This document shows positions 34,786 through 41,967 of a DNA stretch of 41,967 nucleotides, in pieces. A model generated the notes under the pieces. It was not told the origin of the DNA. It did not search any database and was given only the letters and a program-made list of their open reading frames with translations. Source of the stretch: an uncultured Flavobacteriaceae bacterium (GTDB taxonomy: Bacteria > Bacteroidota > Bacteroidia > Flavobacteriales > Flavobacteriaceae); assembly GCA_938029725.1 (NCBI GenBank), contig CALHGE010000004.1, positions 1 through 41,967 on the forward strand, written 5' to 3'. Position 1 is the stretch's first letter; every line of letters starts with the position of its first letter. A program made the position numbers and the translations under genes.

Positions 34786-37700
34786 ATGAACACAAAATTA
34801 CGTCTTGTTTTTTCAATTACCATAGCATTTCTCTCCTTTTACGGTTCTGCTCAGAGTAGCTATTGGCAACAAGATGTTTCCAAACAAGGTTTAAATCAGA
34901 ATTTTTCAGAGCGTTTCGACGTTCAAAAAGGGCGAGTATTCGCTTTCAATGAACAGCTGTTTAGAACAGCGTTAAACAAAGTATCCATAGCAAAAAGCAG
35001 CGCCAAAATAATTTATTTTCCAAATGCTGCTGGCGAGTCCGTTGCCTTTAAGGTGACTGAACAGCCTGTATTTTCTCCAGAACTTTCTCGAAAGTACCCG
35101 AATATCAAATCTTATGCGGGTTATGCTTTAGGAAGCTCTAAAGACAAAATTCGCTTTAGCGTATCACACAATGGTATTCAGAGTATGATTGTTCATGCGG
35201 ATAAGAGAGGTTCTACTTTTATGCAAAAGGACAGCAATAACAACTATGTTGTTTATTCTAGAGACTTAAATACCAAAAGTAAGACTGATTTTTTATGCAG
35301 TACGAAAGCAACTATTGAGAACAAATTAGAAACTCGATTTTTAAAGCCAATTAGCGGACAGGAATTGCGAAAATTTAGACTTGCAGTTTCAACAACCGGT
35401 GAGTATACTGAATATCATGGGGGTACTGTTGCAGATGCACTTGCAGCTATAAACGCGACTGTGACTAGAATCAACCAGGTTTTCGAAACTGATTTAGCGA
35501 TTCGATTAGAGCTTGTGTCAAATACAGATCAAGTTATTTTTACTGACCCCTTGACGGATCCATACAGCGGAAGTTTGAGCGCTCAAATACAGGCAGAACT
35601 TACCAATACAATTGGTGAGGCAAATTATGATATAGGTATTCTCTTTAATAAAGCACCAGGTGATGGAAATGCAGGGTCAATAGGGGCAGTTTGTAGAGAT
35701 GGAAGAAAGGGTAGTGCGTATGCTTCAACGCAAATTCCTGAAGGAGATTTTTTTGATCTTGATTTTGTAGGGCACGAAATGGGGCACCAGTTTGGCGCTA
35801 ATCATACCTGGTCTTTCGAATCTGAAGGAACCGCAGTTCAAGTAGAGCCAGGAAGTGGAACTACCATTATGGGCTATGCGGGTATTGCTGGTGTTCATAA
35901 TGTTGCTGCAAATGGAGAAGACTATTTTCATTATGCCAGTATCGTACAAATTTCTGAGTATGTACAGACCATTTCTTGCGGAGAAACGATTTCTTTAAGT
36001 AATAGTCCGCCTGTTGTTAGCCCCGCGGGAGTTTTTACAATTCCTGTTTCAACTGCTTTTGTATTAACCGGAGAAGCAATAGATTCTGATACTTCTGATG
36101 TGTTATCTTATACTTGGGAGCAAATTGATAGTGGTATTGTTCCTCAAGCTGCTTTTGGGCCAACAAACCCGATCGGTGCAAATTTTAGATCGCAAAAACC
36201 AAATACCAGCCCTATACGTTATTTTCCTAAACTGTCAAGCGTGGTTAGCGGTAGATTAACTCAAACTCAGCCTGCTATTAACTCCGCTTGGGAAACCGTG
36301 TCGGATATTGAGCGTGAAATGAATTTTGCTTTTACCGTTAGAGACAACGCTTTAGGCGGTGGTCAAGTGGTATCAGATTTAGTAAATGTTTTTGTAGAAA
36401 GTAGCGCAGGCCCCTTTACTTTGGTTTCACACGCTACGAACCTAATAGCAATAGCTGGGGCAGCTGAGGAAATTGTTTGGAATGTAGCGAACACCGAAAA
36501 AGCCCCTATAAACGCTCAGACAGTAGATATTTTTCTATCTACAGATGGAGGAGATACATTTCCCATTCTCTTAGCAGAAGAGGTTTCAAACGACGGTAGT
36601 CATATGGTGCAGCTTCCTGAAAATACTACAGCAGCAGCTCGAATAATGGTAAAAGCACATAACAATATATTTTTCGCGGTCAATTCATCTGATTTTGTCA
36701 TTCAAGAGTCTGAGCTGATATTAAATTTTGAAAAACTTGATTATGAAGTCTGTAAGCCTGATGTTTTGGTAGTGCCTTTTAGCTATGAAACGTATTTGGG
36801 TTTCAATGAAGAAGCTACTTTTAGCATAGTAGCACCTCCTTCGGGTCTTGGTATTACTATTTTTCCAGAGACGGCCACTGCTACTAATACGGCCGTAGGT
36901 ATTAGCTTTACTGATACTCAGAATCTGGCCGTAGGTAGTTATCCTATTCGTGTCTTAGCAACTACAGGTTCTTTGACTAAGGAAATTACTTTTGACTTAA
37001 AAGTGTATGATGCTAGCTTTTCAGAGGTGGTTTTAATCACTCCAGCCGAAGGTGAAATAGATATTTCTACAAATAGCGAGTTGGTATGGCAGGCTGATGA
37101 TTCGGTCACTGCTTATGATATTGAAATAGCTGAAGATGAAGTTTTTTCTTCCGTGATAGAAACGGGTTCTGTATTTAGTGCTGCTTATAGCCCTCAGAAT
37201 TTAGATAATTTACGCAGTTACTATTGGCGAGTGAAACCCAAAAATAGCTGTGGAGAAGGTGTTTTCGGCGTGCCATTTAGTTTTACAACTATTGCATTTA
37301 GTTGCCAAAATGAGGAGGCTTTAGACTTGCCAATAGTAATTGCAGAAATTGGTACACCTAAAGTAGTCTCTAAAATTTCGGTTTATGATGATTTATCAGT
37401 TGCAGATATAAACGTGAATTTAAAGTTAGACCATAGCTTTCTTTCTGATATCGTAGTTACATTAACTTCACCAGCCGGTACAACCGTAGTTCTAATCAGT
37501 AATTCATGTGATGATTTGATCAACGTTGATGCCACTTTTGATGATGATGCGATTGGTTTTGTGTGTGGCGGAACTCCAGCTGTTAGTGGAACGGTCAAGC
37601 CCTTAGGTTCATTAGGTTCTTTTAATGGAGAATCAACCTTAGGTGAATGGGTTTTAACCGTTTCTGATAATGCGCCTAACGACGGAGGGTCACTTAGAGA

Positions 37701-38559
37701 ATTCACTCTTGATATTTGTGCTGAAGGAGAATTCAGGCCAGATGCTGATAACGATGGAGTTTTTGATGATGGCGCTGACTTGTGTTTAGATACGCCTGAA
37801 GGAAGTCAAGTCAATACTTCTGGTTGTCCGGTTCTCGTTATTCCAGCGTCAAATTATAGCATAGAAGCCAGAAGTGAAACTTGCCGTAGTAGTAATGACG
37901 GAGCAATTGTGCTGCAGGTTCTACTCGGTTTAACCTATACGGTTAGGCTTACGGGAAATGGTGTAAATAGCACAGAAGAGCTTGTTGCTTCTTCGCTAAG
38001 ATTCGATACTCTTTCTGCAGGAGCTTATCGGCTATGTATTACTGGTACGGATGGAATTCTTATCTCATCTGAGCAATGTTTTGATATCTTAATTGAAGAG
38101 CCTGAAATTTTAAGTGTATCATCAAAAGCCTCGCTTGATGGAAGTATAGTTGATTTGGAATTAGAAGGAGCTTTAGTCTACAATGTTGAACTGAACGGAG
38201 TAGTCAGTCAGACATGGAGTTCAGCTATTCGCCTCAATTTAAAGGCTGGTTTGAATATCTTAAAAGTTAGCACGAACCTGCCTTGTCAGGGTTCCTATGA
38301 TGAACTGTTCTTGTTTTCAGAAAACCCTCTGGTATATCCAAATCCTTTTGACGATTTTCTCACGGTTTTCTTTGGTACAATTGTAGGGGAGGTCAGTATT
38401 AAGGTATTCGATGCAAATGGGCGATTCGTTCTAAGTAGTACTTCTGATGTGAATTCTAGTGAGCTTGAACTAGATTTATCAGTACTGGCTACTGGTATAT
38501 ATTTTATTCAATTTGAAGCGGAAAGCATCAAAGGAACATCTAAAGTTATCAAAAGATGA
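34786..38559 (+). CDS. secreted reprolysin-like (M12B/M43-type) metallopeptidase with P-domain and T9SS tail
   Basis: 1257-residue multidomain extracellular protease; start is ATG 34786 (the frame opens one codon earlier at TTG). Order: Sec signal (MNTKLRLVFSITIAF, ending GSAQ), propeptide-like region to about 190, zinc protease domain with HEMGHQFGANH at 330-340 and the Met-turn IMGYAG at 361-366, beta/FnIII-like domains (about 400-840), a proprotein-convertase P-domain (about 860-985, including LSDIVVTLTSPAGT), a Ca-binding-like DADNDGVFDDG stretch near 987, and a C-terminal T9SS type A sorting domain (VYPNPFDDFLTVFF to VIKR). Predicted to be exported across both membranes and cleaved or anchored at the surface. 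Its stop overlaps the lipoprotein start by four bases. Confidence 0.9.
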   Translation: MNTKLRLVFSITIAFLSFYGSAQSSYWQQDVSKQGLNQNFSERFDVQKGRVFAFNEQLFRTALNKVSIAKSSAKIIYFPNAAGESVAFKVTEQPVFSPELSRKYPNIKSYAGYALGSSKDKIRFSVSHNGIQSMIVHADKRGSTFMQKDSNNNYVVYSRDLNTKSKTDFLCSTKATIENKLETRFLKPISGQELRKFRLAVSTTGEYTEYHGGTVADALAAINATVTRINQVFETDLAIRLELVSNTDQVIFTDPLTDPYSGSLSAQIQAELTNTIGEANYDIGILFNKAPGDGNAGSIGAVCRDGRKGSAYASTQIPEGDFFDLDFVGHEMGHQFGANHTWSFESEGTAVQVEPGSGTTIMGYAGIAGVHNVAANGEDYFHYASIVQISEYVQTISCGETISLSNSPPVVSPAGVFTIPVSTAFVLTGEAIDSDTSDVLSYTWEQIDSGIVPQAAFGPTNPIGANFRSQKPNTSPIRYFPKLSSVVSGRLTQTQPAINSAWETVSDIEREMNFAFTVRDNALGGGQVVSDLVNVFVESSAGPFTLVSHATNLIAIAGAAEEIVWNVANTEKAPINAQTVDIFLSTDGGDTFPILLAEEVSNDGSHMVQLPENTTAAARIMVKAHNNIFFAVNSSDFVIQESELILNFEKLDYEVCKPDVLVVPFSYETYLGFNEEATFSIVAPPSGLGITIFPETATATNTAVGISFTDTQNLAVGSYPIRVLATTGSLTKEITFDLKVYDASFSEVVLITPAEGEIDISTNSELVWQADDSVTAYDIEIAEDEVFSSVIETGSVFSAAYSPQNLDNLRSYYWRVKPKNSCGEGVFGVPFSFTTIAFSCQNEEALDLPIVIAEIGTPKVVSKISVYDDLSVADINVNLKLDHSFLSDIVVTLTSPAGTTVVLISNSCDDLINVDATFDDDAIGFVCGGTPAVSGTVKPLGSLGSFNGESTLGEWVLTVSDNAPNDGGSLREFTLDICAEGEFRPDADNDGVFDDGADLCLDTPEGSQVNTSGCPVLVIPASNYSIEARSETCRSSNDGAIVLQVLLGLTYTVRLTGNGVNSTEELVASSLRFDTLSAGAYRLCITGTDGILISSEQCFDILIEEPEILSVSSKASLDGSIVDLELEGALVYNVELNGVVSQTWSSAIRLNLKAGLNILKVSTNLPCQGSYDELFLFSENPLVYPNPFDDFLTVFFGTIVGEVSIKVFDANGRFVLSSTSDVNSSELELDLSVLATGIYFIQFEAESIKGTSKVIKR

Positions 38560-39236
38560 GATTTTTGTTCGTAATTTTAGTTAGCGTTGCCCTGTTGGGC
38601 TGTAAGAAGAAGGAGGTGCCTAAACCCCCAGATAGTGCTCAGTTGTTGTTTCCTGAAAGAAGTTCTGAATGCACAGCAGGTAGAGCAATTAATGAAACTA
38701 CTAGTGAAGTAGAATTTAGATGGCAAGCTTCAAATAATACGGAAAGTTATGAGCTAAAGGTAACGGAATTAGCAACGAATAGAAGTGAGCGAGTAAACAC
38801 TTCATCAACTTCAGGTAAGCTTACCTTGCGTAAAGGTGCAGCTTATGCTTGGGTGGTTACATCTAAAAATAGCGCGGTATTGCAGACTGTGGCAAGTGAA
38901 ACATGGCAATTTTATAATGCTGGATCTGAATCAACCTACGCTCCTTTTCCTGCAGAGATTATAACACCTAAAATGGGGGCGACTGCTTTTAGAGATATTA
39001 ATAATGAAGTTGAACTAAGTTGGAGAGGTACAGATGTAGATAATGATATTAATGGGTATGAAGTTTATTTTTCTACAGAAAGTCCGCCTGAAGCCTTGAT
39101 TTTTTCACCTGGTGCGAATGGGGCTACTTTGAAAGTTGCTGTAGCGTCAAATACCGTTTATTATTGGATAATAATTACAAAAGACACAGAAGGTAATAGT
39201 TCTGAGTCAGGTATTTTTGAATTTAGGGCACAGTAA
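38556..39236 (+). CDS. lipoprotein with FnIII-like domains
   Basis: 226-residue lipoprotein: signal MRFLFVILVSVALLG then lipobox cysteine C16 (LLGCKKKE), with lysines and a glutamate after Cys as in surface-export signals of Bacteroidota. Two FnIII-like repeats follow, about 30-110 and 130-226, each with a strand pattern like VEFRWQASNNTESYELKV and VELSWRGTDVDNDINGYEVYF. These resemble a domain in the upstream protease (around residues 750-840). ATGA overlap (38556-38559) shows translational coupling with the metallopeptidase. Likely partner, anchor or inhibitor of the protease; which one is unknown. The stop lies 3 bases from convergent pth. Confidence 0.8.
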   Translation: MRFLFVILVSVALLGCKKKEVPKPPDSAQLLFPERSSECTAGRAINETTSEVEFRWQASNNTESYELKVTELATNRSERVNTSSTSGKLTLRKGAAYAWVVTSKNSAVLQTVASETWQFYNAGSESTYAPFPAEIITPKMGATAFRDINNEVELSWRGTDVDNDINGYEVYFSTESPPEALIFSPGANGATLKVAVASNTVYYWIIITKDTEGNSSESGIFEFRAQ

Positions 39237-39239
39237 GAA

Positions 39240-39872
39240 TCAGGAACCATTAAATTGATTCATAGTGTTCTTTGCTCCAGACAAAACAAAAGAACGAATA
39301 AGTTCGCAAGATTTTTCAAGACGTTCTTTAAGTTCCACTTTCTCCTCTTCATTCCATTCCCCTAAAACATAATCTACTTGGCGACCTTTACTAAATTCTG
39401 CGCCAACTCCGAAACGAAATCTATTGTAAGTGACCGTTTGTAAAACGTTTTGAATATCTTTTAATCCGTTATGTCCGCCATCACTACCTTTGATTTTTAA
39501 GCGGATCGCACCAAAATTTAAGTTTAGGTCGTCAGTAATGACCAGAATATTCTCTAATGGAATTTTCTCCTTATCCATCCAATACTTCAAAGCTTTGCCA
39601 CTTAAATTCATGTAAGTGGATGGTTTCAAGCACAGTATGCTCCTTCCTTTAGCTTTAAAAGTTCCAAGGTCTCCTAGTTTTGCAGTTTCAAAGGAGAATT
39701 CTTCTTTTTTAGATAGCGCGTCTAATACCTTAAAACCAATATTGTGTCTGGTTTCGGCATATTCACTACCAATGTTTCCCAATCCGACAATTAAGAATTT
39801 TTTCATAGCATCTGTTTCGTCTAAAATTGTGGTAGGGGTGCTACCAAATATGGATTTTAAAAATTTGTACAT
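39240..39872 (-). CDS. pth: peptidyl-tRNA hydrolase
   Basis: Hydrolyses peptidyl-tRNAs released by stalled ribosomes. Motifs: MKKFLIVGLGNIGSEYAETRHNIGF (parts VGLGN, HNIGF), LKPSTYMNLSGKAL with the Asn, and GSDGGHNGLKDIQ with the catalytic His region. I set the start at ATG 39870-39872 (210 residues, MYKFLKSIFGSTP); the family core would begin at ATG 39804-39806 (188 residues). The frame stays open further upstream across a hairpin terminator and overlaps rplY, so that longest form is rejected. Third gene of prs, rplY, pth; terminator-separated from rplY. Confidence 0.92.
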   Translation of the reverse strand: MYKFLKSIFGSTPTTILDETDAMKKFLIVGLGNIGSEYAETRHNIGFKVLDALSKKEEFSFETAKLGDLGTFKAKGRSILCLKPSTYMNLSGKALKYWMDKEKIPLENILVITDDLNLNFGAIRLKIKGSDGGHNGLKDIQNVLQTVTYNRFRFGVGAEFSKGRQVDYVLGEWNEEEKVELKERLEKSCELIRSFVLSGAKNTMNQFNGS

Positions 39873-39886
39873 CCGTATAAAAATAC

Positions 39887-39917
39887 AAAAGCATCCGCCA
39901 AATGACGGATGCTTTTT
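39887..39917. terminator. terminator between rplY and pth
   Basis: Stem GCATCCG (39891-39897) / CGGATGC (39906-39912) extended by AAAA/TTTT pairs; loop about 8 bases. On the minus strand, TTTT-G-TA-TTTTT follows the stem, which suits rplY termination; on the plus strand five T follow. Read-through into pth is possible. Confidence 0.8.
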
Positions 39918-39936
39918 ATATATGTGAAAGCTATTT

Positions 39937-40572
39937 CTAGTTTTCGCCACCTTCTGCAGGTGCCTCAGCTCCTTCAGCAGCTCCTTCTTCGCCTTCAACT
40001 CCTTCTTCTTCTTCATCAACCACAACAGCAGTACGCGCAGTTTTAACTTGCACTACAACAGTTGTCTCTGGATGTAAAATAGCAAAATCATCATTCAATA
40101 ATGATTCAACAGTGATATTGTCACCAATTTTCAATTTTGAAATATCGATATCAAAGAAATCTGGTAAACTTTCAGGTAAGGCTTTAATAGCTAGTTTCCT
40201 TTTTCTGAATAACAAACGACCACCATTTCTTACTCCTGGCGAGTTTCCTAATAATCGAACCGGAATGTTCATTGTGATTTCGATATCATCAAAGATTTGA
40301 TAAAAATCGATGTGTAAAATCTTATCTGTTACAGGGTGAAACTGAATATCCTGCATGATAGCTTTTAGCTTTCCTTCACCCAAGTCAACCTTAACGGTAT
40401 GGGCTGCACCGGTGTACACTAAATCTCTGAAACTTAACTCAGGTGCTGAAAAGTGTAGTGGTTTTTCCCCTCCGTATACTACGCAAGGAACCATTCCAGC
40501 ATTACGTAGGGCTTTAGTTGCCTTTTTGCCCACGCTTTCTCTTTCTGATCCTTTAATTGTAATTGACTTCAT
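39937..40572 (-). CDS. rplY: 50S ribosomal protein L25 (CTC form)
   Basis: 211-residue long-form L25/Ctc: N-terminal L25 domain ([29 protein letters not shown]) binding 5S rRNA, then the TL5/CTC C-terminal beta domain ([18 protein letters not shown]) and an acidic Ala/Glu tail of about 35 residues typical of Bacteroidota. It lies 83 bases after prs and is probably cotranscribed, ending at the hairpin at 39887-39917. Secure. Confidence 0.95.
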   Translation of the reverse strand: MKSITIKGSERESVGKKATKALRNAGMVPCVVYGGEKPLHFSAPELSFRDLVYTGAAHTVKVDLGEGKLKAIMQDIQFHPVTDKILHIDFYQIFDDIEITMNIPVRLLGNSPGVRNGGRLLFRKRKLAIKALPESLPDFFDIDISKLKIGDNITVESLLNDDFAILHPETTVVVQVKTARTAVVVDEEEEGVEGEEGAAEGAEAPAEGGEN

Positions 40573-40655
40573 TTTGTTTAATTATATATTACTCATTATT
40601 AATTCGTATTCTGCAGTAATGCAACCGAGCTTGGCACTCTGTGCCTGTCGAAAGG

Positions 40656-41597
40656 CTACATTAAGAACTTCGACGATATCGAAGTATTGTTGTGAACCCT
40701 AAACATTACATCAGCAAAAAGGTCACAACAGCTAACTACTTTTACTTTGTCACTTTGTCTTTTGACAGGAATTGAATCAGTAACAATTAATTCAAGTAGC
40801 TGAGATTTTTCAATTTTTTCGTATGCATCACCTGAGAGTAAGCCGTGCGTTGTAATTGCCCGAACACTTAGTGCACCTCTTTCCATCATTAGGTCAGCTG
40901 CTTTCGTTAATGTTCCAGCAGTATCAACCATATCATCAACGAGCACTACGTTTTTGCCTTTAACATCTCCAATAAGTTCCATGTGAGATATTACATTGGC
41001 TTTTCCTCTTTGTTTGTAACAAATAACCACTTCACACTCCAAAGCTTTAGAATAGGCGTAGGCTCTTTTCGAGCCACCCATATCAGGAGAGGCAATCATT
41101 AAGTTATCTAAATTCATTGCCCTTAAATGTGGCAAGAATAATGTTGACGCAAACAAATGATCCACTGGCTTTTCAAAGAAGCCTTGTATCTGATCGGCAT
41201 GCAAATCCATCGTTATTATCCGAGTTGCACCAGCCGTTTCTAGCATTTTGGCAATCAATTTTGCTGCGATAGGCACTCTTGGTTTGTCTTTACGATCTTG
41301 TCTAGCCCAACCGAAATAAGGCATAACAGCAGTAATATGACGCGCAGAAGCTCTTTTTGCAGCATCTAACATCAACAACATTTCCATCAAATTCTCTGAA
41401 CTCGGATGCGTTGAACCTATTAAGAAAATTCTAGCTCCACGAACAGACTCTTCAAAAGAGGGCTGAAATTCACCATCACTGTAACGAGAAAGGTTAACAT
41501 TGCCTAGTTCTGTACCATAGGATTTGGCAATCTTCTCTGCTAAATCTCTACTATTTGAGCAAGCAAAAAATTTAGGTTCTTGAACTTGGTATGCCAT
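40656..41597 (-). CDS. prs: ribose-phosphate pyrophosphokinase
   Basis: 313-residue PRPP synthase (ribose 5-phosphate plus ATP to PRPP), feeding purine, pyrimidine, His and Trp synthesis. ARQDRKDKPR (98-107) is the ATP flexible loop, DLHADQIQGFF (131-141) the metal/R5P region, and VDDMVDTAGT (220-229) the PRPP loop. Length fits. First gene of prs-rplY-pth. A TAAATTTG box lies 43 bases upstream, and an AAGGAGG run (minus-strand CCTCC complement) is not usable for it. Confidence 0.97.
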   Translation of the reverse strand: MAYQVQEPKFFACSNSRDLAEKIAKSYGTELGNVNLSRYSDGEFQPSFEESVRGARIFLIGSTHPSSENLMEMLLMLDAAKRASARHITAVMPYFGWARQDRKDKPRVPIAAKLIAKMLETAGATRIITMDLHADQIQGFFEKPVDHLFASTLFLPHLRAMNLDNLMIASPDMGGSKRAYAYSKALECEVVICYKQRGKANVISHMELIGDVKGKNVVLVDDMVDTAGTLTKAADLMMERGALSVRAITTHGLLSGDAYEKIEKSQLLELIVTDSIPVKRQSDKVKVVSCCDLFADVMFRVHNNTSISSKFLM

Positions 41598-41639
41598 GAT
41601 GGTTTATCTTGCTTTTAATCCCTGATTTCTAAGGAGGTG

Positions 41640-41647
41640 CAAATTTA
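41640..41647 (-). promoter_or_regulatory. -7 box of prs (TAAATTTG)
   Basis: Minus-strand TAAATTTG matches TAnnTTTG, 42 bases before the prs ATG. No good -33 at normal spacing. Confidence 0.4.
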
Positions 41648-41686
41648 AAAATTAATTTGCGTAGAGCGACTATAAATATTGATAAT

Positions 41687-41720
41687 TTTGTCTCTAGGAC
41701 AAAAATATTTTATAATTTTG
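41687..41720 (+). promoter_or_regulatory. promoter of tRNA-Leu (TTTG, 22 bases, TAATTTTG)
   Basis: TTTG (41687-41690) and TAATTTTG (41713-41720) are 22 bases apart; the tRNA begins 40 bases after. The spacing is at the long end for Bacteroidota promoters. Confidence 0.5.
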
Positions 41721-41760
41721 CACTCCTAATTTAAGTAAGGCCGTATCTTTCGGCAGGCAA

Positions 41761-41840
41761 GCTCGAGTGGCGGAACTGGTAGACGCGCTGGATTCAAAAT
41801 CCAGTTCTTCGGAGTGCGGGTTCGATTCCCGCCTCGAGTA
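41761..41840 (+). tRNA. tRNA-Leu (anticodon CAA)
   Basis: Cloverleaf of 80 bases: acceptor GCTCGAG / CTCGAGT (first pair G-U, the rest Watson-Crick), D-arm GCGG region, anticodon stem CTGGA/TCCAG with loop TTCAAAA giving anticodon CAA (41795-41797) for UUG, a long variable arm typical of class II tRNA-Leu, and T-arm GCGGG TTCGATT CCCGC. Discriminator A at 41840; CCA is not encoded. Confidence 0.97.
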
Positions 41841-41846
41841 CAGATA

Positions 41847-41884
41847 AACCCTGTTAATCATTTGATTGACAGGGTTCTGTTTTA
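41847..41884 (+). terminator. terminator of tRNA-Leu
   Basis: Stem AACCCTGT (41847-41854) / ACAGGGTT (41869-41876), with inner AATCA/TGATT, followed by CTGTTTTATT. It closes the single-gene tRNA unit. Confidence 0.8.
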
Positions 41885-41967
41885 TTAAGAGTAACAAAAT
41901 GATAACAAAATTTAGATAATTATATACTAGGAATAATAAAATTAATAAAAAAGTATTACTTATTTTT

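Noticed and set aside
39873..40025. N-terminal extension of pth to 261 residues
   Set aside because: It would translate through the rplY terminator hairpin and overlap the rplY 3' end; the family core starts later.
41694..41897. 67-codon minus-strand ORF over tRNA-Leu
   Set aside because: It is antisense to the tRNA and terminator; its SRRESNPHSEE-type sequence is a well-known artefact of tRNA antisense translation.

Overview
The window is an AT-rich stretch of a Bacteroidota chromosome, almost certainly from the family Flavobacteriaceae and probably a marine member. The evidence is: promoter boxes of the Bacteroidota form TAnnTTTG in front of many genes, few Shine-Dalgarno sites, two proteins with type IX secretion (T9SS) C-terminal sorting domains, a DUF1800/DUF1501 pair, a short flavobacterial aspartate kinase, and a gene order (serS, TPR protein, DUF4286, rsmA, mgtE; prs, rplY, pth) typical of that family. 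It reads as core chromosome, with no transposase, integrase, CRISPR array or phage module. The right edge lies just past a tRNA-Leu(CAA) gene.

Layout. 1-1124: 5' part of metG (minus), divergent from a 58-codon small ORF. 1518-4917: Tat/T9SS DUF1501 protein and its upstream partner DUF1800 (minus), closed by a clear terminator. 5130-6237: yraN and an ACT-domain protein (plus). 6242-8509: thioredoxin-fold protein, a gene-poor 600-base gap, and a TerB-like protein. 8554-16037 (minus): DNA repair block with mfd, a TspO-like membrane protein, the phosphoesterase PdeM and an Lhr-type DEXH helicase. 16183-17670: a second TerB-like gene and fbp, converging on one two-way terminator. 17784-21477 (plus): GNAT acetyltransferase, aspartate kinase, OlsF-like double acyltransferase. 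21529-23483 (minus): a compact arsenic-type operon arsR, DUF6428, GNAT (ArsN-like), arsC, without an efflux pump.

23566-31840 (minus): TM2 protein with an 11-residue repeat helix, DUF1801, a D-2-hydroxyacid dehydrogenase, a cupin, mgtE, rsmA, DUF4286, a TPR protein and serS. 32100-32478: a VOC-fold gene broken by a one-base frameshift. 32475-34735 (minus): a gamma-carboxylase-like (HTTM) membrane protein overlapping ribF. 34786-39236 (plus): a 1257-residue secreted metallopeptidase with a T9SS tail, overlapping a lipoprotein gene. 39240-41597 (minus): pth, rplY, prs. 41761-41840: tRNA-Leu.

I did not find a plainly new multi-gene system such as a defence island. The best leads are the arsenic-type operon, in which the regulator and the DUF6428 protein both end in a Cys-Cys pair next to an ArsN-like acetyltransferase; the Tat-plus-T9SS DUF1501 protein with its leaderless DUF1800 partner; the protease/lipoprotein pair; and the TerB-flanked repair block. 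Gene starts were moved from the longest possible ORF where an internal ATG or a neighbour's end argues for it (arsC, GNAT, DUF6428, DUF1800, DUF1801, DUF4286, TerB-like, pth, metallopeptidase).
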